Origin: CAIYRG01 sp965247505
GTDB taxonomy: Bacteria; Pseudomonadota; Alphaproteobacteria; Micropepsales; Micropepsaceae
Direction: 5' to 3'
DNA: 64,000 bases
Assembly (NCBI GenBank): GCA_965247505.1
Contig: OZ252020.1
Coordinates: 2,790,001-2,854,000, forward strand
The notes below the pieces were generated by a model. That model saw only the letters and a list, made by a program, of their open reading frames with translations, was not told the DNA's origin and made no database searches. Shown here in pieces: positions 52,868 through 61,444 of the stretch. Each line of letters begins with the position of its first letter. Within the stretch, counting starts at the first letter, position 1. A program made the position numbers and the translations under genes.

Positions 52868-53188
52868 ATGCCCAAGATCACCTATATCGAACACAACGGA
52901 AAAGAACACGTGATCGACGTTCCAGTCGGCTGGACGGTGATGGAAGGAGCAGTGAAAAACCGCGTGCCAGGAATCGACGCCGATTGCGGGGGGGCGTGCG
53001 CTTGCGCGACGTGTCACGTCTATGTGGATCCAGCCTGGAAGGATAAGGTACCGACGCGCGAGGACATGGAAGAGTCCATGCTGGACTTTGCGCTTGATGC
53101 TCAGCCAGAGAGCCGCCTTTCGTGCCAAATCAAAGTGAAAGACGAACTCGACGGATTAGTGGTGAGAATGCCGAAAAGCCAACACTAG
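52868..53188 (+). CDS. 2Fe-2S ferredoxin (adrenodoxin type)
   Basis: A 106-residue ferredoxin. The cluster cysteines are in DCGGACACATCHVYV (C-x5-C-x2-C) and in SRLSCQI near the C-terminus. The pattern with the following Asp/Glu-rich helix (REDMEESMLDFA) is the vertebrate-type/ISC Fdx family, which serves P450s or Fe-S assembly. It shares its transcript with the FAD reductase. Confidence 0.95.
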   Translation: MPKITYIEHNGKEHVIDVPVGWTVMEGAVKNRVPGIDADCGGACACATCHVYVDPAWKDKVPTREDMEESMLDFALDAQPESRLSCQIKVKDELDGLVVRMPKSQH

Positions 53189-53219
53189 CGCTCACGCAAT
53201 GCGTGAAGCCGGTGTGGTT

Positions 53220-55670
53220 TTAGGCCTCTATTGCGGGTCGCTCGTCCGAAGAAGGCGCGCTATCCACATTTCGCGGGAAGTGACAGGTGACTTTGGTGCC
53301 GTTCTCCTGGCTCGATTGCAACTCGACCCAACCGTGATGTAATTCGACGAAGCGACTGACAAGCGCAAGCCCCAGCCCGGCCCCGGCAGGTGTGCCGCCA
53401 TGGCCGGCCTTCGACGAAAACCGCTCAAAGGCGGATGGCATAACGTCTTCCGGAATACCCGGACCGGTGTCGGAAACGTAAAATTTCGCGCCCTCATCCG
53501 TAATATCGCCGCCAACCGTGATGGTCCCCCCGCGCGGCGTAAATTTCAGGGCATTGGAAAGAAGGTTGAACAATATCTGACCAACACGGTGTTTGTCGGC
53601 CACGAAGATGCCAACATCGGCGCTGCAATCGAGCTCAAGTTCAAGACCAATGCGCGCAGCACCTGATCGCGTGTGCTCCGTGATGGCTTGGAGGAGGGCG
53701 CAGAGATCAATTTTTTCGAGATCGAGTTCCATCACGCCGGCTTCAGCCCGCGAAAGATCCAGAATATCGTTCACGAGATCACGCAAAGTGTTCGACGCGG
53801 AGAGGACGGCATCGACATACTCGCTCTGGCGCGGGTTTAGGCCGCCGGTCGTTCCCGCCTTCAGCAATTCAGTAAAGCCAATAATTGAATTCAATGGCGT
53901 GCGAAGCTCGTAAGAAACGCGCTTCACGAACTCGGTCTTCAAATTGTCGGTTTTTTCTAAAGCCAGATTACGTTCTCGCAGAGCCGATTCGATGCGGAAG
54001 TGATCGGTTACGTCGGCGAAACTGATTAGCGTTGCCCCGTCAGGAAGGGGTGCGAGCGTCAAGGAATATATCTTCCCATCGGTTCGTTCGGATTCGCCAT
54101 ATTCGCGCCGCCGCTCTGGCGCGGCCGCCGTCACCGCGTTGGTGACGATTTCCCACGTTTTGTCGGGGCCAAAGCGCGCAGCGCACGCATCCACAAGGGA
54201 TTTCAAGTGGGGTTCACCGCTTAAATCAGCACTCTCGAATTGCCAGATTCGGGTAAAAGCCGCGTTATAAAGTTTCAGTCTTCCGTTCGGGCCAAACACG
54301 GCAACACCCTCTTGCAGCGTATCGAGAGTGGCGCGCTGCACTTTGATGAGGGTGTTGTATGAACTCTCCAAGCGGAGCTGATCGGAAACATCTTCATAAA
54401 GAAAAATAATTCCACCGAAGGGATGCGGTTGTGCCACGACGCGTAAAGTCTGCCCGCCTGGAAGGTGCCAAAGCTCCTCAGGGTGCTCTTCGGCGCTTTG
54501 GAAGAGCTTAAGATGTTCTTGTTTCCAGGCCCGGAAATCGGACTGCTCGGGCAAGCGTCTAAGCTCGCGCAGGCGGTCGAGGATTTCGCCCGCAGTAGGA
54601 TGGGCATCAAGCCATGTTTCGGAAAGGCCCCATAGGCGGACATAGGCGCGGTTGAAAAAATTGAGATTGTGGTCGGCGCCGAATATGGCGACCGCCGTCG
54701 CAAGTTTATCGAGCGTTTCGGCATGCGCGTCGGCATGTTGCTGCAGCCGCGCTTCCGCTTCGGCGAGGGCGGTTACATCGACGGCCGCCCCGACGATGCT
54801 TCCATTGCTCAAAGGAGCAAGGTGAAAGGCCAGCGCGCGACGCTGTCCCCCAACAATGGCGTAGCGCTTCGCGTCTACTGCCTTGTTCTCGGTTCGGACA
54901 GCGCTTGCGAGATCGCGCTCCGAATGGTCGAGAACGACATCGTTCTCGAGCGCAGATTCAATGGAGGTCGCGCCCGATGCGGTTAGAAACGCGCGATTGA
55001 CGAAGCGAAGCGCAAGATCCTTTCCGCGTACCCAAACGGGATGCGGAAGAACGTCGATGGCGGCCCGAAAATCCGTTTCTGCGCTTTTGACCTCCGTTTC
55101 CTGCTCCAAGAAGACGGCGGCGCAGCTGCCGGCTGGGCGGCCGCGCGCGGCGATCCCGCTGCCGTCTGGAGTGCGCGCGATTAGCGTGAATGGCGTGCCA
55201 TTTTCAGTCAACGCATCGAGCACGGTGGAAAGCTGCGTTGCGTCGGGCCCACCAAGGCAGGCTTCCAGAAGCTTGTCTGCGCCCCCAAAACTTAAGGGCT
55301 CGCTTGTGTCCGCGCCCCAAACAATGACGGATTCACGGCCTGCGGAGAGGACCGCATCGCGCAAAGAGAGCAGAGCGCGGGCGCGTGCAGCAGTGCTTCG
55401 AAGCGCGCGTCTAAGCTTCAATGTCCCTTGATATTCTGCGAGCGCCCAAAGCGCGCCGGACAGAGCCAGCGCGGCAGCGCCGACAACGACGGATAGAATT
55501 ACAAGTTCAGAAAGCTCGAGCACTGCGCCAGGCTGCGCTTCGGCAGCCTTAGCGGGGGCGCAAGCGGCCAAGATCGCCGCACCGGCAAGCATGGGGACGC
55601 TGAACGGCGCTCTATTCGCCACCGGCGCTTCCCCCATCGGGCTTGTTTTGAGTGTCCCCAGCCTTGACAT
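53220..55670 (-). CDS. divL: PAS-domain histidine-kinase-like protein with Tyr at the phospho site (DivL-like)
   Basis: About 816 residues. An N-terminal signal-anchor and transmembrane helix (LVILSVVVGAAALALSGALW) is followed by three or four PAS-like domains (about 110-530), a DHp helix pair and an ATPase domain. The DHp segment reads VKRVSYELRTPLNSIIGF: the usual His is Tyr (residue 587), exactly as in Caulobacter DivL, a pseudokinase that controls CckA and so CtrA. The N-box NLLSNALKFTPRGG and G boxes DTGPGIP and GAGLGLALV look intact. ATG 55670 has AGGA before it. In Caulobacter the neighbours of divL are also cell-envelope genes, so orthology is likely. A CtrA-like box lies upstream. 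Confidence 0.9.
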   Translation of the reverse strand: MSRLGTLKTSPMGEAPVANRAPFSVPMLAGAAILAACAPAKAAEAQPGAVLELSELVILSVVVGAAALALSGALWALAEYQGTLKLRRALRSTAARARALLSLRDAVLSAGRESVIVWGADTSEPLSFGGADKLLEACLGGPDATQLSTVLDALTENGTPFTLIARTPDGSGIAARGRPAGSCAAVFLEQETEVKSAETDFRAAIDVLPHPVWVRGKDLALRFVNRAFLTASGATSIESALENDVVLDHSERDLASAVRTENKAVDAKRYAIVGGQRRALAFHLAPLSNGSIVGAAVDVTALAEAEARLQQHADAHAETLDKLATAVAIFGADHNLNFFNRAYVRLWGLSETWLDAHPTAGEILDRLRELRRLPEQSDFRAWKQEHLKLFQSAEEHPEELWHLPGGQTLRVVAQPHPFGGIIFLYEDVSDQLRLESSYNTLIKVQRATLDTLQEGVAVFGPNGRLKLYNAAFTRIWQFESADLSGEPHLKSLVDACAARFGPDKTWEIVTNAVTAAAPERRREYGESERTDGKIYSLTLAPLPDGATLISFADVTDHFRIESALRERNLALEKTDNLKTEFVKRVSYELRTPLNSIIGFTELLKAGTTGGLNPRQSEYVDAVLSASNTLRDLVNDILDLSRAEAGVMELDLEKIDLCALLQAITEHTRSGAARIGLELELDCSADVGIFVADKHRVGQILFNLLSNALKFTPRGGTITVGGDITDEGAKFYVSDTGPGIPEDVMPSAFERFSSKAGHGGTPAGAGLGLALVSRFVELHHGWVELQSSQENGTKVTCHFPRNVDSAPSSDERPAIEA

Positions 55671-55759
55671 CGTCCTGCTGCCCCGATTCGCAAAAGTTCT
55701 GCGAATCACTTTGGAATCAACATGATACGGTGCCACGAGGGCTCTGCAAGGGAATGTAG

Positions 55760-55775
55760 TTAAAAAAAGGTAAAC
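55760..55775. promoter_or_regulatory. CtrA-like box before divL
   Basis: TTAA, seven bases, TAAAC fits the TTAA-N7-TTAAC consensus of CtrA with one mismatch. It is 90-105 bases before the divL ATG, a normal promoter distance. A GTTAAC follows at 55792. Single sites of this kind occur by chance in AT-rich DNA, so the support is moderate. Confidence 0.45.
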
Positions 55776-56138
55776 ATCTAAATATAGAGTGGTTAACAAC
55801 TGGTAGTGGTGAAGAGGAAATTTCTGAGTCGCAACAAGCGATTAGGTCGGAAAGGGTGCTTAACCCGGGCGGTGACTGCCTCAGGGGTTTAAATATACGA
55901 GCGATCTATTCTTGGGCCTTCGCCAAGCTCATCGGAGCCGCCCACGAGGGCGGCGAGGCTCTCAGGTGCCTTAGCGCCAAATGCTGTGGGGTTGTTTGTT
56001 GGTCGGAGTTAGCCCTGGGACAGTGAGAATGGGCGTCAGCCGATGATCCATCCGCATGCCGCGCACCGCTCGCGCGAGTTTGATGTCCTTAAATTTTGCT
56101 GTCATTGAGCCTGCCGAATGCGCGCCGTTTTGCGGGCG

Positions 56139-56144
56139 TATAAT
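56139..56144 (+). promoter_or_regulatory. -10 element of the HbpS-like gene
   Basis: A consensus TATAAT, 25 bases before the ATG, with AAGGAG (56155-56160) as SD between. No clear -35 at the right distance. Confidence 0.45.
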
Positions 56145-56168
56145 TGTTGCACAGAAGGAGAGAAAGTA

Positions 56169-56663
56169 ATGCGGTATTTGGGTTTTCTGGTTGTGGCGGC
56201 GGTGTATTCGCTGACGGTAGGGAGCGCCTTGGCGCAAATGTTTGTCGATCAAAAGAATTTGAGCTTGGAAGCGGCCAAGATCATGGGCGAGGTTTGCGAG
56301 GCCTTGGTCGTCGAGCGAGGCTGGAATCCTGCAACCGTGTGGGTGCTCGATAATGCCGGCCATTCGCTTTACATGCACTCCATGCAGGGCGCGCCTTGGC
56401 TATCAATCGAGCCCTCGCGCATGAAAGCCCAGACGGCATTGCAAACCGGGCGGCCGAACAGCACCTATACGCAGAGCGCTGAGGCGCGCGGACCCTATGC
56501 GGGTACCAATGTCGGCATTCTTCTGAACAATTTCATGGCGGGCGGTGGACTTCCCATCATTGTCGACGGGCAGGTTGTCGGGGCCATCGGCGTCGGTGGT
56601 ACGCGCAGCCCGGGCGGCGACGAGGAATGCGCCCAAGCCGGCATCGATGCGATTATGAATTAG
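56169..56663 (+). CDS. Secreted GlcG/HbpS (DUF336) family protein
   Basis: A 164-residue protein with a signal peptide (MRYLGFLVVAAVYSLTVGSALAQ) and a haem-degrading/HbpS-like domain: LSLEAAKIMGEVCEALVVERGWN, VWVLDNAGHSLYMHSM, and the closing GLPIIVDGQVVGAIGVGG. Family members bind haem or are associated with glycolate use; binding here is not shown. The start is the ATG with the strong SD; the frame reaches back to 56118. It converges with the DUF2807 gene, with four bases between stops. Confidence 0.88.
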   Translation: MRYLGFLVVAAVYSLTVGSALAQMFVDQKNLSLEAAKIMGEVCEALVVERGWNPATVWVLDNAGHSLYMHSMQGAPWLSIEPSRMKAQTALQTGRPNSTYTQSAEARGPYAGTNVGILLNNFMAGGGLPIIVDGQVVGAIGVGGTRSPGGDEECAQAGIDAIMN

Positions 56664-56667
56664 CGAT

Positions 56668-57408
56668 TTAGTTCGTGGGCGGCGGGCCGGTTATGTCGCC
56701 CGAACCCATGATGCTGATTTCAAGTTTCGCGGGATTGGTGAGCATATCGACATCGCCCGATCCGGCGATGGACACTTCTAAGCTGTCTAGTAGCGAAACA
56801 ATCGCATCGCCCGATCCGGCGATCGCGATTTCCATATCGCGAACGATAACGCCACCAAGATCGGCATCGCCCGATCCTGCAATGGAAAGTGAGAGCCTTC
56901 CGACTTCACCTGTCGCAGTTACCGAGCCGCTTCCGGCGATGGAGATTTCCACGCGCTCTTCGTCGAGATCTTGGAGAACCATGTCGCCCGATCCGCGAAT
57001 TGAAAATTTCCGTATGTTGTCGCTCGCCATTTCGATTTCGATGCGCTGAGCGCGGCCACGGGGCGCGCAATCATACAGGATGTTTTCTCCATCAATCTCT
57101 AAATGCCCGAGGAGATAAGCGGGGCCGCGCACCTCGATGGAATCACCTGCGCCCGCGCGATAGCGCAGCATGCCGGGAACATTGAGCTGCACTTCGTCGC
57201 TTCCGTTCCAAGCGAATTCGCGCGTTGTTGTTTCTACGCCGGCATCACCGAGCTCATTGACGCAGCGTGGCCGATCGTCACCCAATCCCAAAATATATCC
57301 AAATGAAAAGGGGGTTGCGGCGGCGGTCGCGACCATCATGCCGGCGCCTAAGAAGGAGACAACGGAAACGGCGAAGCTGGTTACGGCAATGACAGCTAAT
57401 GGTCTCAT
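56668..57408 (-). CDS. DUF2807 (GIN-domain) exported beta-helix protein
   Basis: A 246-residue protein with a hydrophobic N-terminus (VIAVTSFAVSVVSFLGAGMMV) serving as signal or anchor. Its body has a head-GIN/DUF2807 domain with repeated IAGSGD-type turns about every 20 residues (SIRGSGDMVL, SIAGSGSVTA, SIAGSGDADL, AIAGSGDAIV, SIAGSGDVDM, SIMGSGDITG), which build a right-handed beta-solenoid. A role in envelope stress or adhesion is proposed for relatives but unproven. It is the third gene of the PadR-DUF1700-DUF2807 operon. Confidence 0.9.
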   Translation of the reverse strand: MRPLAVIAVTSFAVSVVSFLGAGMMVATAAATPFSFGYILGLGDDRPRCVNELGDAGVETTTREFAWNGSDEVQLNVPGMLRYRAGAGDSIEVRGPAYLLGHLEIDGENILYDCAPRGRAQRIEIEMASDNIRKFSIRGSGDMVLQDLDEERVEISIAGSGSVTATGEVGRLSLSIAGSGDADLGGVIVRDMEIAIAGSGDAIVSLLDSLEVSIAGSGDVDMLTNPAKLEISIMGSGDITGPPPTN

Positions 57409-57431
57409 GATGGTCTTGCTCCAATTTGGTG

Positions 57432-57998
57432 TTAGGCGAGTGCTTCGCCGTGTTTCAATAGCCGGTAATGCAGGCGCGCATAGCTCGCGAGCAGCTTTAG
57501 GATTGCTTCAGAGGTGAGAAGAAGAAGCGCACCGCCTGCAATGCCGGCGGATATCAAGCCGACGCTGACAAGGGTGCGCGCGACAAAGTCGGCGACGGCA
57601 AAGCCGCTTGAAACTGCTTCGCCAAACAGCGTCATGCCGGAAAAGATAACTACAATAAGCAGTATTGCGATGACGAGTAGAATGCCGCCGACCACAAGAA
57701 GGATCGGCAAGAGAAATATGAAATCGAACGCGATTAGGCCGATCAGCGCTATTACCGCAGCCAAATAATTGCCCGCGCTTGGTTGGGCTTCCCATTTGCG
57801 AAAACCCGCCTCGGCGCGTAATTCGCGGGCGAGCCGGGCCGGTTCGCACAGCGCGCGCGCAACATCGTCGTCGCTCCGTCCTGCTGCTGCGCCTTCGGTA
57901 AAGTGGGCTTCGTAATCGGCGATCAGCTCGTCAATGTCCTCTCCCGCCAGCCCGGACAGGCCATCGCGCAATCGCGATAGGAAGGCTGCGCGGTTCAT
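57432..57998 (-). CDS. DUF1700/HAAS-domain membrane protein
   Basis: A 188-residue protein. The N-terminal helical HAAS-like domain (MNRAAFLSRLRDGLSGLAGEDIDELIADYEAHF) is followed by four hydrophobic segments. Such proteins pair with PadR regulators and often with DUF4097/DUF2807 adhesin-like proteins, here the DUF2807 gene downstream. Molecular role unknown. The start overlaps the PadR stop (ATGA), so translation is coupled. Confidence 0.88.
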   Translation of the reverse strand: MNRAAFLSRLRDGLSGLAGEDIDELIADYEAHFTEGAAAGRSDDDVARALCEPARLARELRAEAGFRKWEAQPSAGNYLAAVIALIGLIAFDFIFLLPILLVVGGILLVIAILLIVVIFSGMTLFGEAVSSGFAVADFVARTLVSVGLISAGIAGGALLLLTSEAILKLLASYARLHYRLLKHGEALA

Positions 57999-58321
57999 GA
58001 GCGTGCCCCTAAGATTTTGCGAACTGCGGCCTCAAATGTTTTCCATTCATTGCGCTGCGCGCTCAGCGCGCTGCGCCCGGCGGCGGTCAAACGATAATAT
58101 TTGCGTGGTGGGCCGCTCTCCGAATCGACCAGATAGGTGCTGACCAGGCCATCATTTTGCATCCGGCGCATCAGCGGATAGATCGTTCCCTCACCCATGC
58201 CGATGTCCTCCGCCAACCGGCTGGCGATCTCGTAGGCATAGTTTTCTTGTTCGGAGAGAAGTGCCAGCACGCATAGCTCAAGCACACCTTTTTTTAGTTG
58301 AACTTGAATCGGTTCTTTCAC
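57995..58321 (-). CDS. PadR-family transcriptional regulator
   Basis: A 108-residue winged-helix repressor. The core motif KKGVLELCVLALLSE is followed by YAYEIASRLAEDIGMGEGTIYPLMRRM (recognition helix) and PPRKYYRLTAAGRSAL (wing). The short form without a long C-terminal helix is PadR-s1-like. Start GTG at 58321 places the long palindrome at 58350-58386 just upstream, consistent with autorepression of the operon. The ligand is unknown; the frame continues to 58354 but would run into the operator. Confidence 0.9.
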   Translation of the reverse strand: MKEPIQVQLKKGVLELCVLALLSEQENYAYEIASRLAEDIGMGEGTIYPLMRRMQNDGLVSTYLVDSESGPPRKYYRLTAAGRSALSAQRNEWKTFEAAVRKILGARS

Positions 58322-58349
58322 AGCAACGCACCAATTTGCGGCGCTTGAT

Positions 58350-58386
58350 AACACTCACTACCTTGTAATGCAAGATAGTGAGTGTT
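58350..58386. promoter_or_regulatory. Palindromic operator upstream of the PadR operon
   Basis: Two 11-base arms, AACACTCACTA and TAGTGAGTGTT, are perfect complements around 15 bases that themselves contain TTGTAATGCAA, a near-palindrome. The centre is 47 bases before the PadR start. Length and symmetry (37 bases) suggest binding of a dimer or two dimers, most simply the PadR protein itself. Confidence 0.7.
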
Positions 58387-58448
58387 AGAAGATCTTTGTG
58401 CCGGTCAATGTCGAACGCGCGTGTGCGCGCGTTGCGCCATTTGCTGGA

Positions 58449-59849
58449 TTAATACCGATAGCTGTCGGGTTTGAACGGGCCCGCTTTGGGCACGCCGATA
58501 TAGTCGGCTTGCTTTTCGCTCATCTCGGTGAGCTTGACACCAATCTTGTCGAGGTGAAGCCGCGCAACTTTTTCGTCCAAATATTTCGGCAGCACATAAA
58601 CTTTCTTGTCGTATTTTCCGGGGTTGGTAAATATTTCGATTTGCGCCAGTGTTTGGTTGGTGAACGACGCGCTCATCACAAAGCTGGGGTGCCCCATCGC
58701 GTTGCCGAGATTCACCAGACGTCCCTCGGAAAGCAGAATGATCCGTTTTCCATCTGGAAATTCGATTTCGTCGACCTGCGGCTTAACATTGTGCCATTTA
58801 TAGTTTCTTAGCGCGCCGACCTGAATTTCAGAATCGAAATGCCCGATATTACAGACAATGGCGCGGTCTTTCATTTTGCGCATATGCTCGTTCGTAATCA
58901 CGTCAACATTTCCCGTCGTCGTGACGAAAATATCTGCATGGCTTGCGGCGTCGTCCATGGTTGTGACCTCAAAGCCTTCCATGGCGGCCTGAAGGGCACA
59001 TATGGGATCGACTTCCGATACCATCACGCGGCAGCCGGCATTGCGCAGTGAAGAGGACGAGCCCTTGCCCACATCGCCAAATCCCGCGACCATCGCCACC
59101 TTGCCTGACATCATCACGTCAGTGCCCCGGCGAATTCCATCGGTCAGGCTTTCACGACATCCGTAAAGATTGTCGAATTTCGATTTGGTAACTGAATCAT
59201 TCACATTGATGACTGGGAAGAGAAGTTTTCCGTCCTTCTCCATCTGATAAAGCCGGTGCACGCCTGTCGTCGTCTCCTCGGTGACACCGCGAATGTTTTC
59301 GGCGAGCTTGGCATACCAGCCCGGCTTGTTTTTTAGCCGCTGCTTAATGGCCGCGTACAAGACCTCTTCTTCTTCGTTCTCAGGCTTTTCAAGAAAATCA
59401 GTATCGCCGTTTTCGGCGCGCAAGCCCAAATGCACGAGGAGAGTTGCGTCACCGCCATCATCGAGGATCATGTTTGGTGTGCCGCCGTCCGACCATTCGA
59501 AAATACGGTGGGTATAGTCCCAATAATCCTCCAGACTTTCGCCTTTGATCGCGAACACCGGTGTCCCGCCTTCGGCGATCGCCGCTGCCGCGTGATCTTG
59601 GGTCGAATAGATATTACAAGACGCCCATCGGAGGTTCGCGCCGAGCGCCTTCAAAGTTTCGATCAGGACCGCGGTCTGGATGGTCATATGAAGCGACCCG
59701 GCAATTCTCGCGCCCGCTAGCGGCTGGCGCTTATTGTATTCCTCTCGGGTCGCCATCAGGCCCGGCATTTCCGTTTCCGCTATTGCGATTTCCTTTCGAC
59801 CCCAATCCGCAAGGCCAATATCTTTCACGGCATAATCCTGGGTCGTCAT
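58449..59849 (-). CDS. ahcY: Adenosylhomocysteinase
   Basis: Hydrolyses S-adenosylhomocysteine to adenosine and homocysteine, clearing the inhibitor of methyltransferases. The 466-residue protein shows the substrate domain (GARIAGSLHMTIQTAVLIET, WASCNIYSTQDHAAAAI) and the NAD domain (VAGFGDVGKGSSSSLRNAGC); it ends with the family's typical KPDSYRY, containing the Lys and Tyr that reach the NAD of the neighbour subunit. The frame extends to 59948; the ATG at 59849 with AAGGA before it is the family start. It is not tied to metK here. Confidence 0.97.
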   Translation of the reverse strand: MTTQDYAVKDIGLADWGRKEIAIAETEMPGLMATREEYNKRQPLAGARIAGSLHMTIQTAVLIETLKALGANLRWASCNIYSTQDHAAAAIAEGGTPVFAIKGESLEDYWDYTHRIFEWSDGGTPNMILDDGGDATLLVHLGLRAENGDTDFLEKPENEEEEVLYAAIKQRLKNKPGWYAKLAENIRGVTEETTTGVHRLYQMEKDGKLLFPVINVNDSVTKSKFDNLYGCRESLTDGIRRGTDVMMSGKVAMVAGFGDVGKGSSSSLRNAGCRVMVSEVDPICALQAAMEGFEVTTMDDAASHADIFVTTTGNVDVITNEHMRKMKDRAIVCNIGHFDSEIQVGALRNYKWHNVKPQVDEIEFPDGKRIILLSEGRLVNLGNAMGHPSFVMSASFTNQTLAQIEIFTNPGKYDKKVYVLPKYLDEKVARLHLDKIGVKLTEMSEKQADYIGVPKAGPFKPDSYRY

Positions 59850-60088
59850 AGGAAGTTTCCTTTTTGTCGTGCTGGACCGGCTCGTCGGGTCGAACCGGCC
59901 AATTCGGGCTGAGAAGGGAGCTATAACAGCGGCGTTTAGAGCGGGCAAGAATTATATAAAGAAATGTGCATGTCTTTATGGAGGGGAACTATTTGGGGCG
60001 CGTGAAATCAGCTTTGTGGCGGGCCGGAAGCCTTGGGGCGCAAGATGGCTGCTGCGCCCGTGCACTAAGTCCGGCTGCAACGTTCAAA

Positions 60089-61060
60089 TTAATTTTCGAG
60101 CGGAATTTGGTTGTCCTGTCCGCCACATGCGGGGGGCACTGCTTCGAATTCAGTGGGCACACGCACCACATTCCAGCCATTCATGCACAGAATGTCGATC
60201 ACGCTGCCCGATCCACCCAGATGCCCGACTCCGACCGTGACGAAATAGGTCTTTTCGTGGGACATCATCTCCTCAATCTGCGCCGCCCAAGAAGCGTTTC
60301 GCTCGTCTAGCAAGATTCTCTGTGCATCAGGGTTGTGCGCAAAGAAATCATGAAGACGCGCGGCGGTCGCCTCGACATTGCCCGCCCGCCAGTCGCGAAT
60401 ATTCTCGATGATTGCGCCCGGCTCCTCCCGTAGATTCGTTACGACTTTTTTAAATCCCTCGACCGGCGCGCCATCCATTGCCTCGGCAAAATATTCCAAT
60501 TGTTGCCGCGGCGTTTCCAAATAATGCACCGGTTTTTCCAGCCAAGTGGCGTAACCGAGAATGCGAACATCCGCGCCATGCTCCACCGAATAAGCTCTTT
60601 GTCCATAAAAGGCCGAAGAAAGAGTTAGAAGCGCAAGCCAAGGACGTTGACGGTCCATTTCCTCTGGATCTATCCGAAGCCGGCGTGACAACACCCGAAG
60701 AGAATCGCGGGTTTCCTCTGTCAGCATGTTGCGCAAGGTTGTGCCGTCGGGAAGATATCCGCTGCCGTCAATGAAGTCCTGAGCGTCCGGCATCCGTTCT
60801 TCGGTGGGCTCTACCTCGAATACGAACTCGTCCACTTCGTCCATGACGGTGCGGAAAGCGCGCGGGACCCATTTTGTCCCCGACTTAAGAACGTGATGAG
60901 AGCCGAAGACGTAAACCGTGGAGCCTCCGTTCTCGACCTTCCACAACGCAGGGTGATTATAGCGCTCAAAGAAGAGCGCCGCTTCCGCGTTCGGTAGGCG
61001 CAAAATAACAGCTGCTCCCGCGATGAGGAACAGCGATACAATTTTGTAGCTCAGGCGCAT
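60089..61060 (-). CDS. TraB/GumN-family protein
   Basis: A 323-residue secreted or membrane-tethered protein with a signal peptide (MRLSYKIVSLFLIAGAAVIL). The TraB/PrgY/GumN domain starts with the conserved VYVFGSHHVLKSGTKWVP (Gly-x-x-His-like motif) and ends with the YFVTVGVGHLGGSGSVIDIL strand (catalytic-type GxxH). A distantly Tiki-like peptidase activity has been suggested for the family; here it is not shown. The frame reaches to 61093; the ATG at 61060 fits the signal. It is separated from ahcY by about 240 bases with no recognisable gene. Confidence 0.88.
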   Translation of the reverse strand: MRLSYKIVSLFLIAGAAVILRLPNAEAALFFERYNHPALWKVENGGSTVYVFGSHHVLKSGTKWVPRAFRTVMDEVDEFVFEVEPTEERMPDAQDFIDGSGYLPDGTTLRNMLTEETRDSLRVLSRRLRIDPEEMDRQRPWLALLTLSSAFYGQRAYSVEHGADVRILGYATWLEKPVHYLETPRQQLEYFAEAMDGAPVEGFKKVVTNLREEPGAIIENIRDWRAGNVEATAARLHDFFAHNPDAQRILLDERNASWAAQIEEMMSHEKTYFVTVGVGHLGGSGSVIDILCMNGWNVVRVPTEFEAVPPACGGQDNQIPLEN

Positions 61061-61144
61061 GGCGAAGCTCCTAGGCGATGTTCCCTCAAGCATTACCCCC
61101 CATCGAGGTTGGTCCAGATTAAGGCGTTTGAAAAGAGTGTAAAA

Positions 61145-61444
61145 CTAGCGATCTTCATGAAATTTGGACCGAATCAACTGCAATAGCTCGCGCATCGCCT
61201 CCCTGGCATCACCGCCCTCCGCCAATATTTTGATCATGCTGCCTTTTCCTGCCCCCAGCATCATCAACCCCATGATCGAGCGCCCGGAAACCGATGTTCC
61301 ATCCTTGGTGACAGTGACCTCGCAGCTATAGCGCGCAACCGCTTGGACAAATTTGGCCGAGGCGCGTGCGTGCAATCCACGTTGGTTGGTGATTTTTGTT
61401 ACGACTTGTGCGCGCCCATTCGCGCCGGACGCCTTATCACTCAC
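61145..61444 (-). CDS. HPr phosphocarrier protein
   Basis: HPr relays phosphate from EI to EIIA proteins. A 99-residue protein; phospho-His 25 in QRGLHARASAKF, and Ser 56 of RSIMGLMMLGAGKGS is the site for HPr kinase. In alphaproteobacteria this set is a regulatory PTS without sugar permeases. Its start overlaps the EIIA(Man) stop by 4 bases; the order is hprK, EIIA, HPr. Confidence 0.94.
   Translation of the reverse strand: MSDKASGANGRAQVVTKITNQRGLHARASAKFVQAVARYSCEVTVTKDGTSVSGRSIMGLMMLGAGKGSMIKILAEGGDAREAMRELLQLIRSKFHEDR

Larger units (their letters stand above)
55671..56168. other. Intergenic region upstream of divL and of the HbpS-like gene
   Basis: About 500 bases with no convincing gene. 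The left third is AT-rich and holds the CtrA-like box. The centre (about 55908-55975) has two adjacent GC hairpins, CTTGG..CCAAG and GCCGCCC-ACGA-GGGCGGC (55937-55954), without T-runs. The right third contains the -10 and SD of the HbpS-like gene. A minus-strand frame covering 55971-56378 is not believable as a gene. Confidence 0.55.

Noticed and set aside
53192..53221. Small hairpin TCACGC-AAT-GCGTGA between ferredoxin and divL
   Set aside because: Three-base loop, weak T content after it; too little to call a terminator.
55971..56378. Minus-strand frame of 135 residues over the HbpS-like gene
   Set aside because: Most of it overlaps a well-supported gene in the opposite strand and the peptide has no recognisable family.
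59850..60088. Possible SAH-responsive riboswitch before ahcY
   Set aside because: A GC-rich stretch with CCGG repeats is present, but I could not form a consistent stem or a known SAH/SAM riboswitch core.
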